The position numbers and the translations under genes are program-made. Shown one piece after another: positions 26,001-38,000 of a stretch of 64,000 nucleotides of DNA; the first letter of the stretch is position 1; every line of letters begins with the position of its first letter. Source of the stretch: Azorinus chamasolen. Taxonomy: Eukaryota; Mollusca; Bivalvia; Cardiida; Solecurtidae. The notes under the pieces were generated by a model. It saw only the letters and a program-made list of their open reading frames with translations, was not told where the DNA came from and ran no database searches. The stretch spans positions 34,042,620-34,106,619 of the forward strand of contig OY755240.1 of NCBI GenBank assembly GCA_963576725.1. Direction: 5' to 3'.

Positions 26001-29000
26001 ACTTTTAGTATATAAGATAAAATTGAAGGCGGAATTGTTGTCAGCAGTTTAGCGCAGTGGGTAAAATCTAGGTATGCAGAAGACATTGCGAGAGTAGTTT
26101 TTTATTGAGCGTGGGTTCGAATCCCGTGTCGACCTTAATTTTTTTTTTAATTTTGAATGAATAGTAGAGTATTATTTTATGTCATATTGTATAATTGTAA
26201 TGGCCATTTATGCACATGTTCGTCTATGTTAGGGAAGGGTGGCTTTGTTTGAGAGCGAGTCCTATATTAGCTATATTTTCAATAATAAATCGATGCTAAA
26301 ATATGAATATCAGTATAATTTTTAGCAAATGTCTTGTACAAGTGGCTTCTTAATGCACAACAAAACTAATGCTCTTAAGGGGACTTTCCTTAATAATTTT
26401 AGCAAAAAAAATATTTTAGGTTGATGCGAGACCCGAACCTGCGTCTAATAAAATGTTCGCCGATCATATACTTCTTGATGGTCCTGCGACTTATCCACTG
26501 CGCTATATTTCCGATAACTAATGCGCTTATTCTTTACACCTATAATTAAACATTTTCTTTTATAATGACACGTGGATATCCGAAATGCTGATCTCCCTTA
26601 AAAATGGACTCGGCGAACCCGTGACCCGTCAGACCTAGTTGTTTGACTATAAACACTTAAATTTGTCATGACACGCGCCGTTTGTATTTACTAACAGATC
26701 GCTATTGTAATTGGGCTGCGCGTATCGCGCAGACCTATATATTGTTTGGTTTTTCCAATGACTCATTTTCTTGCATTGATGGTAGATTTTTACCTTTTTC
26801 CACTGAAGAGCTTCGTTTCAGCAATGTGCCCAATACGCCTCCTACTACCATCGCCCTTATCTCTACCTATCTATACAGTCTGCCGCATACTATCAAGGGT
26901 AAAGAAAGTGATTGCAAAATCTGTATTACCTCGATCACTATTTCAAAGCACCCAGGGAAATTGTAACACAAGAGCTCATAGTTTAAACAATGACGCAAAC
27001 GTAATCGGAACGTTCGAGCGTGAAGGGCTTTGTTTCAGCCAAAAAAGGCAGCAAAGTTTTCACAAAATTTATTTTAACACACACCCATTATGGATGAGCT
27101 CAAATCATCATAAGTAGAAACACATATTAACGTTAAGATTATCATTATTTTCTACTTTTAGTTTTGCTCTATGGCTTTTAAGAAGAAACTAATTATCTAA
27201 CAGAATCATGCACAGGACTATCTATCGGCGAATCTTCGAGCTATTAAAAATATTATATTAAAATTTTTAGCGGCGGCTCGACGAGGACTATATACGATAT
27301 TTAAGAATTGTTAACGCACAGGGTCGAGAATTTACTCTACGAATGAATTAATGTTAGTTTTTTTAGTTTAAAATACGTTTTTAACATGATTTACTATCAC
27401 TTTCATCTAGCGAACTTTTGAAGCAATTTGTCCCACCGAGTCCAAAAGAAAAAGTAATTATGGTACCCAAAATCTGCACCTCTGCATGAAACAGTGCAGT
27501 TTGTAACCGGCTTTGTTTCTCGTTTAATCTGCAAGCATTTATAACGTAATAATTAACACGTTCCAGATGGTTTGGTTCTAAATCCCTTCCCATATTATTT
27601 ATAGATATCATGTAATTCGGTTCCAGATTACCGAGGTTCCATTTATCATACAGTCCAGATCAGCTATTTAACAGGTTGTGAATGACTAGTGCATGATACA
27701 AATACAAATGTAATCATCTATTGTTTTTTATAGATCTTTTTATCTTTTTACTTAACATATTAACACCCTAAAGACTTGGAATGGGTGGAGAATAACACAA
27801 AACGTTGGGATTTAAAGTTCTATGCTAAGACATAGATCTAATTTGTCAAAATATAGTTTTCTTCTATTTTCGGGAAACTAACAAATTATAACTTTAGATA
27901 ATTGGCACCTTGTTTTGGTATTCTTGTGTTATTATAAGTATAGCAGTTACGTTATAATGCATAACTTTGTTGATAAGAAAGTGTGATAGATGGCAGTTAT
28001 GTAATCACTGACGATTGTCCCCTGTTGAGATCATATGGGATTTACTGGCCATCTGACACCTTTGATCCCCATGTCTAGTTAGTAATTTAGCAGTATTAAG
28101 GCTGAGTAAGTCATGTTATAATATATTGTTTCAAACTGTCTTTACACAATTTATTTTCATGTATTCAAAACAAATTGTTTCTATTGTTAAATTCTTTGAA
28201 TGCGGGAAAGAAAAGTATACTGACATTTAAAAACAGAGTAGACCCAAAAAAGCAACCGTCTGATCTGGGTCTTCACTGTTTAGTATTCAAATTCATCGAG
28301 CAACTTTAAGTCTTATATAATGAGTCATGCAATCTACAGTTAAACAATGATGGGCCATTTTACTTTAAAATTTCAGCATTCAAAGGTTTAATCATCACAA
28401 CGAAACAGAATAAAAAGAAAGTTTTCATAGTTATACACTTAATAAAATTTGCTTATTTGTTTATCCTTTTCCCTGTTCCTTTCTTATTCAAAATGTCAAT
28501 ACTTATTGAATATTTATAAAACATAAGTTATAATGAAATATGGATGGTAGTACATTGTAGCCATTCTAGAAACCTGTGCAGAGCAGACCCTGATCAGTTG
28601 GGATGATCCTACTTGAGACGTCAGCTCTGGGTCTGCTCTGTTTGCAAATGCGTGAACACGTTTATATGAGGGAATGTCTTAAAACCCTAGCTTAACCCTA
28701 TATAAACGCCTTTGAAAACAGACAAAACTCAGATCAGATTGCTCAAATTTAAGCTGTTTGATCAGGTGGTCTGCTCTGTTTGCTTACCCCATTACCATAT
28801 ACAGTTTTAACGCCTTTTGCAAAAAGAGAAGGCCCATATCTGAAGGCGCCTGTTGGAGCCAAAATATCAGGACCCAGTCTGTTTGCTTATGAAACTTTTT
28901 ACAGATCTTACTCTACAAAAGTCTTGTGTAACTACACCATTATCAAAAACTCAGCTAATAAATAATAATCGTGTCATATTTTCTGACACAAATATTCATC

Positions 29001-32000
29001 AGGGAAAGGTTGACAACCAACCAGTAACCACTTGTCGGTAGGAAACGAATTCAGCTAAGAATGTAGATATTTAATACATTCCTTTGCCGTCTTTCCAAAA
29101 CGCATCGGCCCAAATATGCCTGACCCTCTAAAACACATTCGGATTTAGGGAGAAAACTTTCAAAACATCGACAAACTAAAAACTATACATGTAACTTAAT
29201 AAATTACGACAGTTCGTGAAGATGGACTGAAGTCTTTTCAATTCAAGGCTTTTAACCAGACTCTTCGTTTTACTGCCATCGCCGGCATGTAATGTAGCTT
29301 GAACGGCATGTAATGTAGCTTGAACGGCATCAGACAGGGACATTCTTTAAGTTCTTTTTGTTCAATTTTGGGTAGTTAACAACATGAATTTTCCCAAACG
29401 TATTTTTATGCCCCCCCAGATTGTTTTGCCTTGTCTGTTTGTCTGTTTGTCCGTTTGTCTGTTTGTTTGTCAGCAACTTTAACATTGGTCATAACTTTAG
29501 AGCCCGTACAGATAGCGACTTGATATTTGGCATGCGTATGTATCTCATTAGGCCGCACATTTTGAGGGGTAACATGTCAAGGTCAAGGTCATCCTTCAAG
29601 GTCAGAGGTCAAATATATGGGTCAAATCACCGGCTTTAACATTGGCCATAACTTTTGGACCAGTAGAGATAGAGACTTGATATTTGGCATGCTCGTGTAT
29701 CTCATAAAGCTGCACATTTTAAGGGGTGACATGTCAAGGTCAATGTCATCCTTCAGGGTCAAAGGTCAAATTGTCTGTTTTTTTGGCTGTAACTTTAACG
29801 CAACCTTAACATTGGTCATAACTTTTGAGCCAGTACAGAGAGAGACTTGATATTTGGCATGCATATGTATCTCATAAAGCCGCACATTTTGAGGGGTGAC
29901 ATGTCAAGGTCAAGGTCATCATTCAAGGTCAAATCTCATATATGTGGGTCAAAACACCGACTTTAACATTGGCCATAACTTTTGGACCAGTAAAGATAGA
30001 GACTTGATATTTGGCATGCTTGTGTATCTAATGAAGCTGTACATTTTGAGGGGTGACATGTCAAGGTCAAGGTCATCCTTCAGGGTCAAAGGTCAAATTG
30101 TCTGTTTCTTTGTCTATAACTTTAACATTGGTCATAACGTTTGAGCCAGGACAGCTAGTGACTTGATATTTGGCATGCATATGTATCTCATAAAGCCGCA
30201 CATGTTGAGGTGTGACATGTCAAGGTCAAGGTAACCCTTAAAGGTCAGAGGTCAAACATATGGGTCAAATCACCGACTTTAACATTGGCCATAACTTTTG
30301 AATCAGTAGAAATACAGACTTGACATTTGGTATACATGTGTATCGCATGAAGCTGCACAGTTTGGGGGTGACATGTCAAGGTCAAGGTCATCTTTCAGGG
30401 TCAAAGGTCACCGACTTTAACATTGGCCATAACTTTTGAACCAGTAGAGATACAGATTTGATAGTTGGTATACATGTGTTTCTCATTTGGCTGCACAGTT
30501 TGAGGTGTGACATGCCAAGGTCATCTTTGAAGGTCAAAGGTCATTAACATTGGCCATAACGTTGAACCAGTAGATATACAGCCTTGATACTGGTATGCAT
30601 GTTTATCTCATGAAGCCGCACAGTTTGAGGGGTGACATGTAATGGTTAAGGTCATCCTTCATGGTCAAAGGTCACCAACTTTTAACCACATTGGCCATAA
30701 CTTTTGAACCATTAAAGATACAGACTTGATATTTGGTACGCATGTGTACCCCATGAAGCTGCACAGTTTGAGGGGTGGCATGTCAAGATGAAGGTTATCC
30801 TTCAGGGTAAAATATCATATCGAGGGGGCATAGTGTTTCACAAACACATCTTGTTTTCTGGCTGTTAACACATCCAACAGCTACACACTGCTTTCCCCCG
30901 CTCCGTTCAAACGGCATTTTTATCGTATGCAGTTAAAATAGTTATGAGTCCTTCGGAGATGAGGTAAATCTGCCGAATATGTTCAGTCCAGAAATGGCGG
31001 ACGGGGAGAGTAGTAAGGGGAGATAATCAGGTAAAAACTTCTCTGGAATCGTCTATACATACTGCCGCACAGCCTCATGGGTAAAGATAGTGATCGCAAA
31101 ATCTTTATAATCTCAATCACTATTTCAAAGCACCATTGGAAATTGTAGCCCAAAACCCATGTTCGTGATGAAATAACCGCTTTAGAACTCATAGAAACGT
31201 GTCCGGAACGTTCTGCCAAAGGTGCGAATAATTTGTTTTGAGTTAAAACTACGTATTGTGTCATAAAATCGAAAGGAGTATCGATAATGAGTTTCGACCG
31301 ATAAAGACCAGTGAACAGGTAAGATTTTAAAAGTATTTCAGTTCAAATGTTTTAAAACTGTTTGCTGTTATAAATGAGATTTATTTTCAATAAAAAGCCA
31401 CATCTTTATATATCATGCTAACTCTCATGTACAGTGACTCTCATTCCATTACAAAGTCCATTTCTCATGCAATACTTATACATTTTGCCAAAAAAATGTG
31501 TAGTGCAGTTATTTGGATCTGTAAGTTGGATGAAAGTCTCTCAAACTAGTGTCAATTTAATACCACTAAACTGTAATGCACAATTGGTCTTCATCAGAGG
31601 TAGCAAGTTAGTACATGTCTCATATAATGCAAAGAAACCCTTTGATCTCTCTCTGCATTACATCCAGTATGCATTTGGTTGCGACCTGATGTAACAGCCT
31701 GTTCAATCTGCATTTCAGTTGTTGCTGTGCTTCCTCGTTCACTGATATTGTTGCTCATGTATTATTATTTTCTGTACTATAGTGCACCCTCTTTACAACA
31801 ATGATTGCCACTGTTGTCCGGTTTTAACAACAGAGCTCCAGATAAGAGTGTGTAAACACATTTTTTCTGCCGTGTGTTTAAAATGCTCCATCAAACCCTA
31901 TGTAGTGTCCACTCATTAGAATAATTGCTTCTACTGAATGGTTACAACATAAGGTTTGATGAAAGCATATCGGTTTTAGTTCTACTTCAATTTTATCACA

Positions 32001-35000
32001 GACAAATGTTTTTACCACTTAAAATAACACTTTCTATCTTTCCATATGCCCTCAGATTCACTGTTCCTCATGGTCTACTCGGATGAGCGTTTTAGAGCCA
32101 TTGTAACTTTTCTTACTCCTTCTCCCCCCATTGAACAATTTACTACCTCCTAATGTTTTAGAGCCTGCAAACTTTCACCCACATGTATGCAATTTTAATA
32201 TGTTTGTTATAATGCCACCGATGTTTCTATCATGCAATTTAGAGTTTAAGTGGTCTTAACAGAGGGGTTTACTGTATATACTCTTTTGTTCATTACAATG
32301 TTTGTTATAATGCCACCAATATTTCTATCATGTAATTTACAGTTTAAGTGGTCTTAACATAGGGTTTTACTGTATATACTCTTTTGTTCATTACACATTA
32401 AAAATTTATATCATTCCACATTAGTTTGTTATATCTCCCAATTTCTTTCCACTCATATTATGACCAGCTTTTTTCTGGCGCAGCCCTTCTTCCCTTTGCT
32501 GTAAATTTACAGCAATTTTTTACTTGTGTACAGTAGTACAACGATCAGATGGCGTTGTTTCCAAAACAGTGTGTATGTAAACACAGAAAATTAACGATAA
32601 GTACCACTGTGGCATGTATATTAGGATAGGAAGCAGTGGTGTAGTGGTTATGCTTTTAGACCTGGATTAACCTATACAACATGTCGCAGTTTAATTTCTC
32701 GTTAATTTTCTGTGTTTACATACGGACTGTTTTGTAAACAACGCCATCTGATCTTTGTACTACTGTAGTAATAACACATTAGGAATAGGAAATATCACAA
32801 AGGCATCATATTTATGTACATACTTTTATTTATATACAAATTACATCATATTTACAACCATTTACATATAATATGGTATAGCTGAAGAAGTTTGTGTTAA
32901 GATATTTATTGAATGTCATTGGCTTTCACCCAGCTGTTAAATTTAGTAGGGTAATATTTCCACTTTACAAGATATTGTTTATGTGGCCCCTTTCCTTTGG
33001 TTCTCAATATTTTATCCACTTTCCACGTCTGATGTGGATCTACATCGACCTTTTGTAGTTCACTTTGATAGAAACTCATGCATCATGTCTTTCAGTCTGT
33101 ATACTGGAAGGGTCCCACGATAATATCGTTTGGAAATAATAAACACTAAAATAAGCTGTTTTGATTGTGATCAGAAGTTTTGTAGCCGGTTTAATTTGCA
33201 ACGACATAGAAGAAATAAACATGTAGAAGTGGACTTGGGCAGGCTTCCTTCTCCATTGGGAGCACCGAGAGCGCATTTGGGAGCACTGGGAGCGCATTTG
33301 GGAGCTCAGGGAGCGCATTCGGGAGTTCCCGGAGAAAATAGTGGAATTCCGGGAAAGCATTTGGGAGCTCCGGGAGCGCAATTGGGAGCTCCGGGAGCGC
33401 AATTGGGAGCTCCGGGAGCTCTTTTAGGACCTCTGGGAGCACATTTGGGAGCTGCATTTGGAAGCTTATTTGGGAGCTCTGGGAGCGCATTTGGGAGCTC
33501 CCGGAGAAAATAGTGGAACTCCGGGAAAGCATTTGGGAGCTCCGGGAGCTCATTTGGGACATCCGGGAGCGCAATTGGGAGCATCTGCAGCGCAATTGGG
33601 AGCTCCGGGAGCTCATATAAATTTAGGAGCACATTTGGGAGCTCTGGGAGCGCATTTGGGAGCTCCCAGAGAAAATAGTTGAACTCCGGGAAAGCATTTG
33701 GGAGCTCCGGGAGCACATTTGGGATCTCCAAGAGCTCCCAAATGTGCTCCTGGAGCTCCTAAATGAGCTCCCGGGCTCCCAATTGCGTTCCCGGAGCTCT
33801 CAATTGCGCTCCTGGATCTCCCAAATGAGCTTCCAAATGCAGCTCCCAAATGTGCTCCTAAATATATATGAGCTCCCGCAGCTCCCAATTGCGCTCCCGG
33901 AGCTCCCAAATGCTTTCCTGGAGTTCCACTATTTTCTCCGGGAGCTCCCAAATGCGCTCCCAGAGCTCCCAAATGAGCTTCCAGATGCAGCTCCCAAATG
34001 TGCTTCCGGAGCTCCTAAATGAGCTCCCGGAGCTCCCAATTGCGCTCCCGGAGCTCCCAATTGCGCTCCCGGAGCTCCCAATTGCGCTCCCGGAGCTCCC
34101 AAATGCTTTCCCGGAGTTCCACTATTTTCTCCGGGAGCTCCCAAATGCGCTCCCAGTGCTCCCAAATGCTCTCACACAGGCGTTGGTAATAAAAGAAGAC
34201 TATTAAATGTACAAAAAATAGTGGCAAAGCAAGGGTGTGAAATGTCGGAAGCACTTCCTGGCCTACATGCCTTCACTGGCTGCGATACCACTAGCTCCTT
34301 TGTTCGGCAAGGCAAACTTAAACCTAAAAAAGTGTTAGAGAAAAGAAATGAGTTCATTCCAGTGTTTCAAAGGCTAGGGGATAGTCTTGAGGTAACTGAT
34401 GAAGATTTCGTTAAACTAGAATTGTTTGTTTGTTGTCTGTATGGCAAACACAAATATTCAGACATAAATAAACTGAGAGTTGACTTATTTAGACAAAAGT
34501 TCAAGCCGAGCTCTGAAAGCCTGACAAATGCAGATGGTATTGACCTGAGTCTTCTCCCTCCATGCAGATCGTCCTTAAAGATGCACATCTTGCGAGCAAA
34601 CTATCAAGCATTCATATGGAAGAAATCTCTAGAAGCATTTCCAAGTATTCCTGGTCCTAGTGGTCATGGGTGGAAGATTGATGACACTGGTATAGTGTAT
34701 GATTGGACAGAAGGATATATTTTTCCGCCAGAACTGATTGACATATTGGCAAAGGATTCCGATGAAACCACTGATCCAATTGATGACGAAGAAGAGGAAA
34801 AGGAAGATTCTGATATTGATGAAGAGGTAGATTGGGATAGCTACATAGACATGATATTTGATGATGATTACGAAATCGATGATGAAGACGAAAATGAGTG
34901 AACAAAACATAATGACTACTGTTTATGACATATGAAGACCATCATTTATGCACAGATTAATGGTGCTAATGAGTAATGAAATAGTTTAAAGGCAACCAGT

Positions 35001-38000
35001 TAGGAAAACTGGTGTTTATTTAAAATATCCATTAAGATGTTGACTGTGAAAGTGCAAAGATATAGTAGGTTGATTAACAAATTGACAGTGGTGATAAGCA
35101 AACCTTAGAAAACAAAATATAAAAACAATGTGACAACTTTTTCTTCTAATGTCCAATAATATTTTTGTTTGAAGTCCTGATTTGTGTGTATCTTGTATAA
35201 ATCTAAAATAGTTTAATGTCATAAGCCTTTTTAATGACTTACACAATTAAACTACATTGATTTGCATCATATTTGTGATCTTGTTCATCTTTAATTTCGG
35301 TTCTGTATATCAATGGCGGCCATCTTGGCGGCCATCTTAGAAAATGGCGGCCATCTTGGATCTTTGAGTGTAGAGTGCTTTACTTTTATAGGAAAACATA
35401 AGCTTATGCCCTTGTTCTCTTATGACTATTTCAACTATCATAAAACACATTTTAATACCTCTAATCATGTGGTACATTTTATTTTGTGATTTAGCAAAAT
35501 TTGCATGGGCAGATAACTCATGCCCCATAAATCCTTAAAATGGACAGTTTCAAACATCCAACAAGTGTCATTCTTTTCCTAACATATTAACCTTCAAAAC
35601 TATATAGGTCTCAAATTTTTCGGAGAGGGGGGGGGAGGATTTACATTTTCAGTCCGGCAACTATGATGCCTGTGTGATATTTCCTATTCCTAATGTGTTA
35701 TTACTACATTACAATAGCGATCTGTTAGTAAATACAAACGGCGCGTGTCATGACAAATTTAAGTGTTTATCAATACCCCTATGTTCAAGGTTGACCGCTT
35801 TGTCACAGGTTAGGTATTATTGTCCTGTTTTATTAACCTGTCAAATTTGAATATTCCTACGTCACTGAAAGGATATATTTAGCTTGGGTAAACCTGTGTT
35901 TCAAACGTTATTCACGAGATTCACAATAAATATACAGGTACTTGAATAAGCCAAGTAGGAAAGCTTTTATTAGCGGAAACAATCGATATCAACCGAAGCT
36001 ATATATGGCGTGTTCAGCAAGCGTATAATTTGACAGGTTAATAAAACAGGACAATAACTGTTTAAAAGTGCCTGTGCATAACGTCTGCTTTAAAAAATAA
36101 ACCTCGATACACTACCAGTATACAACAGAAAAGAAGCGTCGTCTGCTATAAGTACGCAGTATCTATTACATGGCTGTTAACACTATAAAGGTTTAAAGGC
36201 GACGTTGTCTTCTCGCTATCTACAGGTAATATAATATACTTGATGTTAAAACTTTAGTACATACGCCTGAATCTACCTGGTTTATTAAAGTATTGTTTTT
36301 TTTAAGAAACTAAATGTTTCGTCTGCTAGGTATACGAATAAGAGGTTTAAGACTTTACATCTTGTCACTTTGACGGTCAGGAGAATACTGATAAATAGAA
36401 TGTGGTGTACTGGGTGAGGCTGTGTTCTGATTGGCTGAGACCTAGATAGCCACGGTTTTTGTCGATAAAAATTATTATAAAATATTTTCAGAACTTACCT
36501 GTCTGTATGAAATCTTTCTTCAATGTGTAGAGTGACAAGGTGTTATCAGGGTAATATATCGCTAAGGATTGAAAATTAATTGGAAATTTAGGTGTATTGA
36601 TAGTTGCAGTAAGCAGACATGCCTTGACTTGATAAAGATAAACCGGTGGTAACTGTTTGTATCCAGATTGGTCTTGTTGAACTGGTCGTATCCAGATCGG
36701 ACCAGTGGATAAATGAAACAGGGATTAGACTTCTTTTTTCTTCATAATTGTGTAATGGATCAATGGAAGAATAAATTGAAGATATAAACCTATACCATAA
36801 CAGCAACATTATTGCATTAATGTACTAGAGAGTTGTAGGCAGTGCTAAGTTTAACACTTTGGGGTGATCAATAAATATGTCAACCCCTATTTTATGTCGT
36901 CTGTTTGACAGCAAATATTATAACATTTACTATTCATTCAATAAAATTTGTTGTTTACTTTAAAATAATCCGTACACTATAGTGGTTACATATTGGATCC
37001 AGATTATCTACCTCATATACATACCAGTAGCTATTACCCTAGGGCGGTTTAACAAACGAAATAAACTTATGCTATAAAAAACATTGTGTATCGTCTGCTA
37101 CAGATGTGCAGTGTAGTGACTTTTCAAATCAAATCATCTCTGTCGGCTACTACCTCGCCAAAAGGCCGCGTCCATATACTCTCCTTTACATTTTAAATTT
37201 AAACCCTTTGGCGCGGGTATTGGAAAAAAACATACGTCGTCTGCTAAGGGGGACCCAGGTCGATATCCGAACCCGGCACCTGCCACGCCCGACTGCTTCC
37301 GAAAATCCACTCATTTTTCCCCTCATCCAAGATGGAGGCGTTACATAGAATAAAGAAGGGGTCACCGAGTGCATGTGGTCTATACTCCTGGCCTTGACTA
37401 CTGGCGCCCCAGTGATAACATATATTCATGTCAAGTTACATTGAATTCTGCCAATGCGTTAGAGATATGGCATTGGACGGAAACCGGACGGACGGAATGA
37501 CGGAAAGACGGACGGACGGATGGAAGGAAGGAAGGACGGACGGACGGACACACCCAAAACAATATCCCTCCGACTTTGGCAGGGGATAATAAATATAGAG
37601 GTCGATAAGAGCAAAGGTTTCCTAATGCAATACGAAAGTAATGCAAAAGGTTTCTGAATGAGTTTTCTGCTTAACTTTCGTTCTATATGAGCAACCCCCA
37701 GAATTAATCGCAATTGTAATGATCGCACAAGACAGGTTTTACTCGTCTATTGTGGCCAACAAAAGAGCTATAACTGTAGGCCGTAGAGACAGGTGCTAGT
37801 TTAATACACAATGAAAGTTACGCAAAATACACCTATATGAGATTTCTGTATTACTTTCGTCCTGCATTAAACAGTGGTCGCTTTAGAAAGGTTCTACTGT
37901 GTATACAATGTTTACTTAGAGGGTACGATCAGCAGTAGAAGGGCATGTAACGGTTTTACAACCCGTCTTCCCCACTTATACACAGTGTAGCGTCCAGTGC

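Larger units (their letters stand above)
25543..26649. mobile_element. 1.1-kb TA-flanked TIR element with two tRNA-like modules
   Basis: The left end TAGTCAAACAACTAGGTCTG and the right end CAGACCTAGTTGTTTGACTA are perfect inverted repeats at the tip, with similarity over about 60 bp to GGGAGATCA. TA lies outside both ends (25541-25542, 26650-26651) and the other arm shows the empty site GGGGTATTGATAAACACTT. Inside are tRNA-like modules in opposite orientation (26047-26133 plus, 26421-26518 minus) and a palindromic AAACCGGTTTAAACC segment near 25801. No transposase is visible. Confidence 0.8.
21780..26712. repeat. Left terminal inverted repeat (with three nested insertions)
   Basis: Reverse-complementary to 35708-37402 at roughly 95% by eye once insertions at 22864-23188, 23224-25297 and 25543-26649 are skipped. 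Homology ends at ATCGCTATTGTAAT. Contains the iterated motif AGCAGACGA at 21934, 22080, 22814 and 25400, with variants at 22230 (AACAGACGA) and 25458 (AGCAGACGT), all in one orientation. Confidence 0.8.
32767..35705. mobile_element. 2.9-kb unit with inverted ends carrying a gene-like interior
   Basis: The left end AGTAATAACACATTAGGAAT and right end ATTCCTAATGTGTTATTACT are inverted repeats, extended through GGAAATATCAC and GGCATCAT (about 40 bp). Ends are AG..CT, as in the enclosing element. No duplication is found at the flanks. The inside holds a C2H2-finger frame, the giant 21-bp-unit palindrome and the [16 protein letters not shown] frame. It adjoins the inner limit of the right arm of the long-TIR element, so it may be an insertion or part of that element's core. 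Confidence 0.65.
21780..37402. mobile_element. 15.6-kb long-TIR element with 6-bp duplication, Polinton-like
   Basis: The left end reads AGTAGTCATGGCCAGGAGTA and the right end is its near reverse complement, finishing TACTCCTGGCCTTGACTACT. GGCGCC lies directly outside both ends (21774-21779 and 37403-37408). Removing the element and one GGCGCC restores the interrupted host monomer exactly in length against sister monomers at 21520-21540, confirming the duplication. The arms stay similar inward to about 26712 on the left and 35708 on the right. Long inverted repeats, AG..CT ends, 6-bp duplications and 15-20 kb size are Polinton/Maverick hallmarks, but I see no DNA polymerase B, integrase, protease or ATPase, so this may be a gutted or non-autonomous copy or another superfamily. 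Confidence 0.8.

Noticed and set aside
33191..34165. Several collagen-like GAPGAHL and ELPNALPEL open frames on both strands
   Set aside because: All are readings of the 21-bp minisatellite palindrome; only the C2H2 finger before it carries independent signal.
21780..37402. Complete Polinton/Maverick with its gene set
   Set aside because: No frame resembles polymerase B, integrase, protease or packaging ATPase; only the shell features fit, so the call is kept to Polinton-like.
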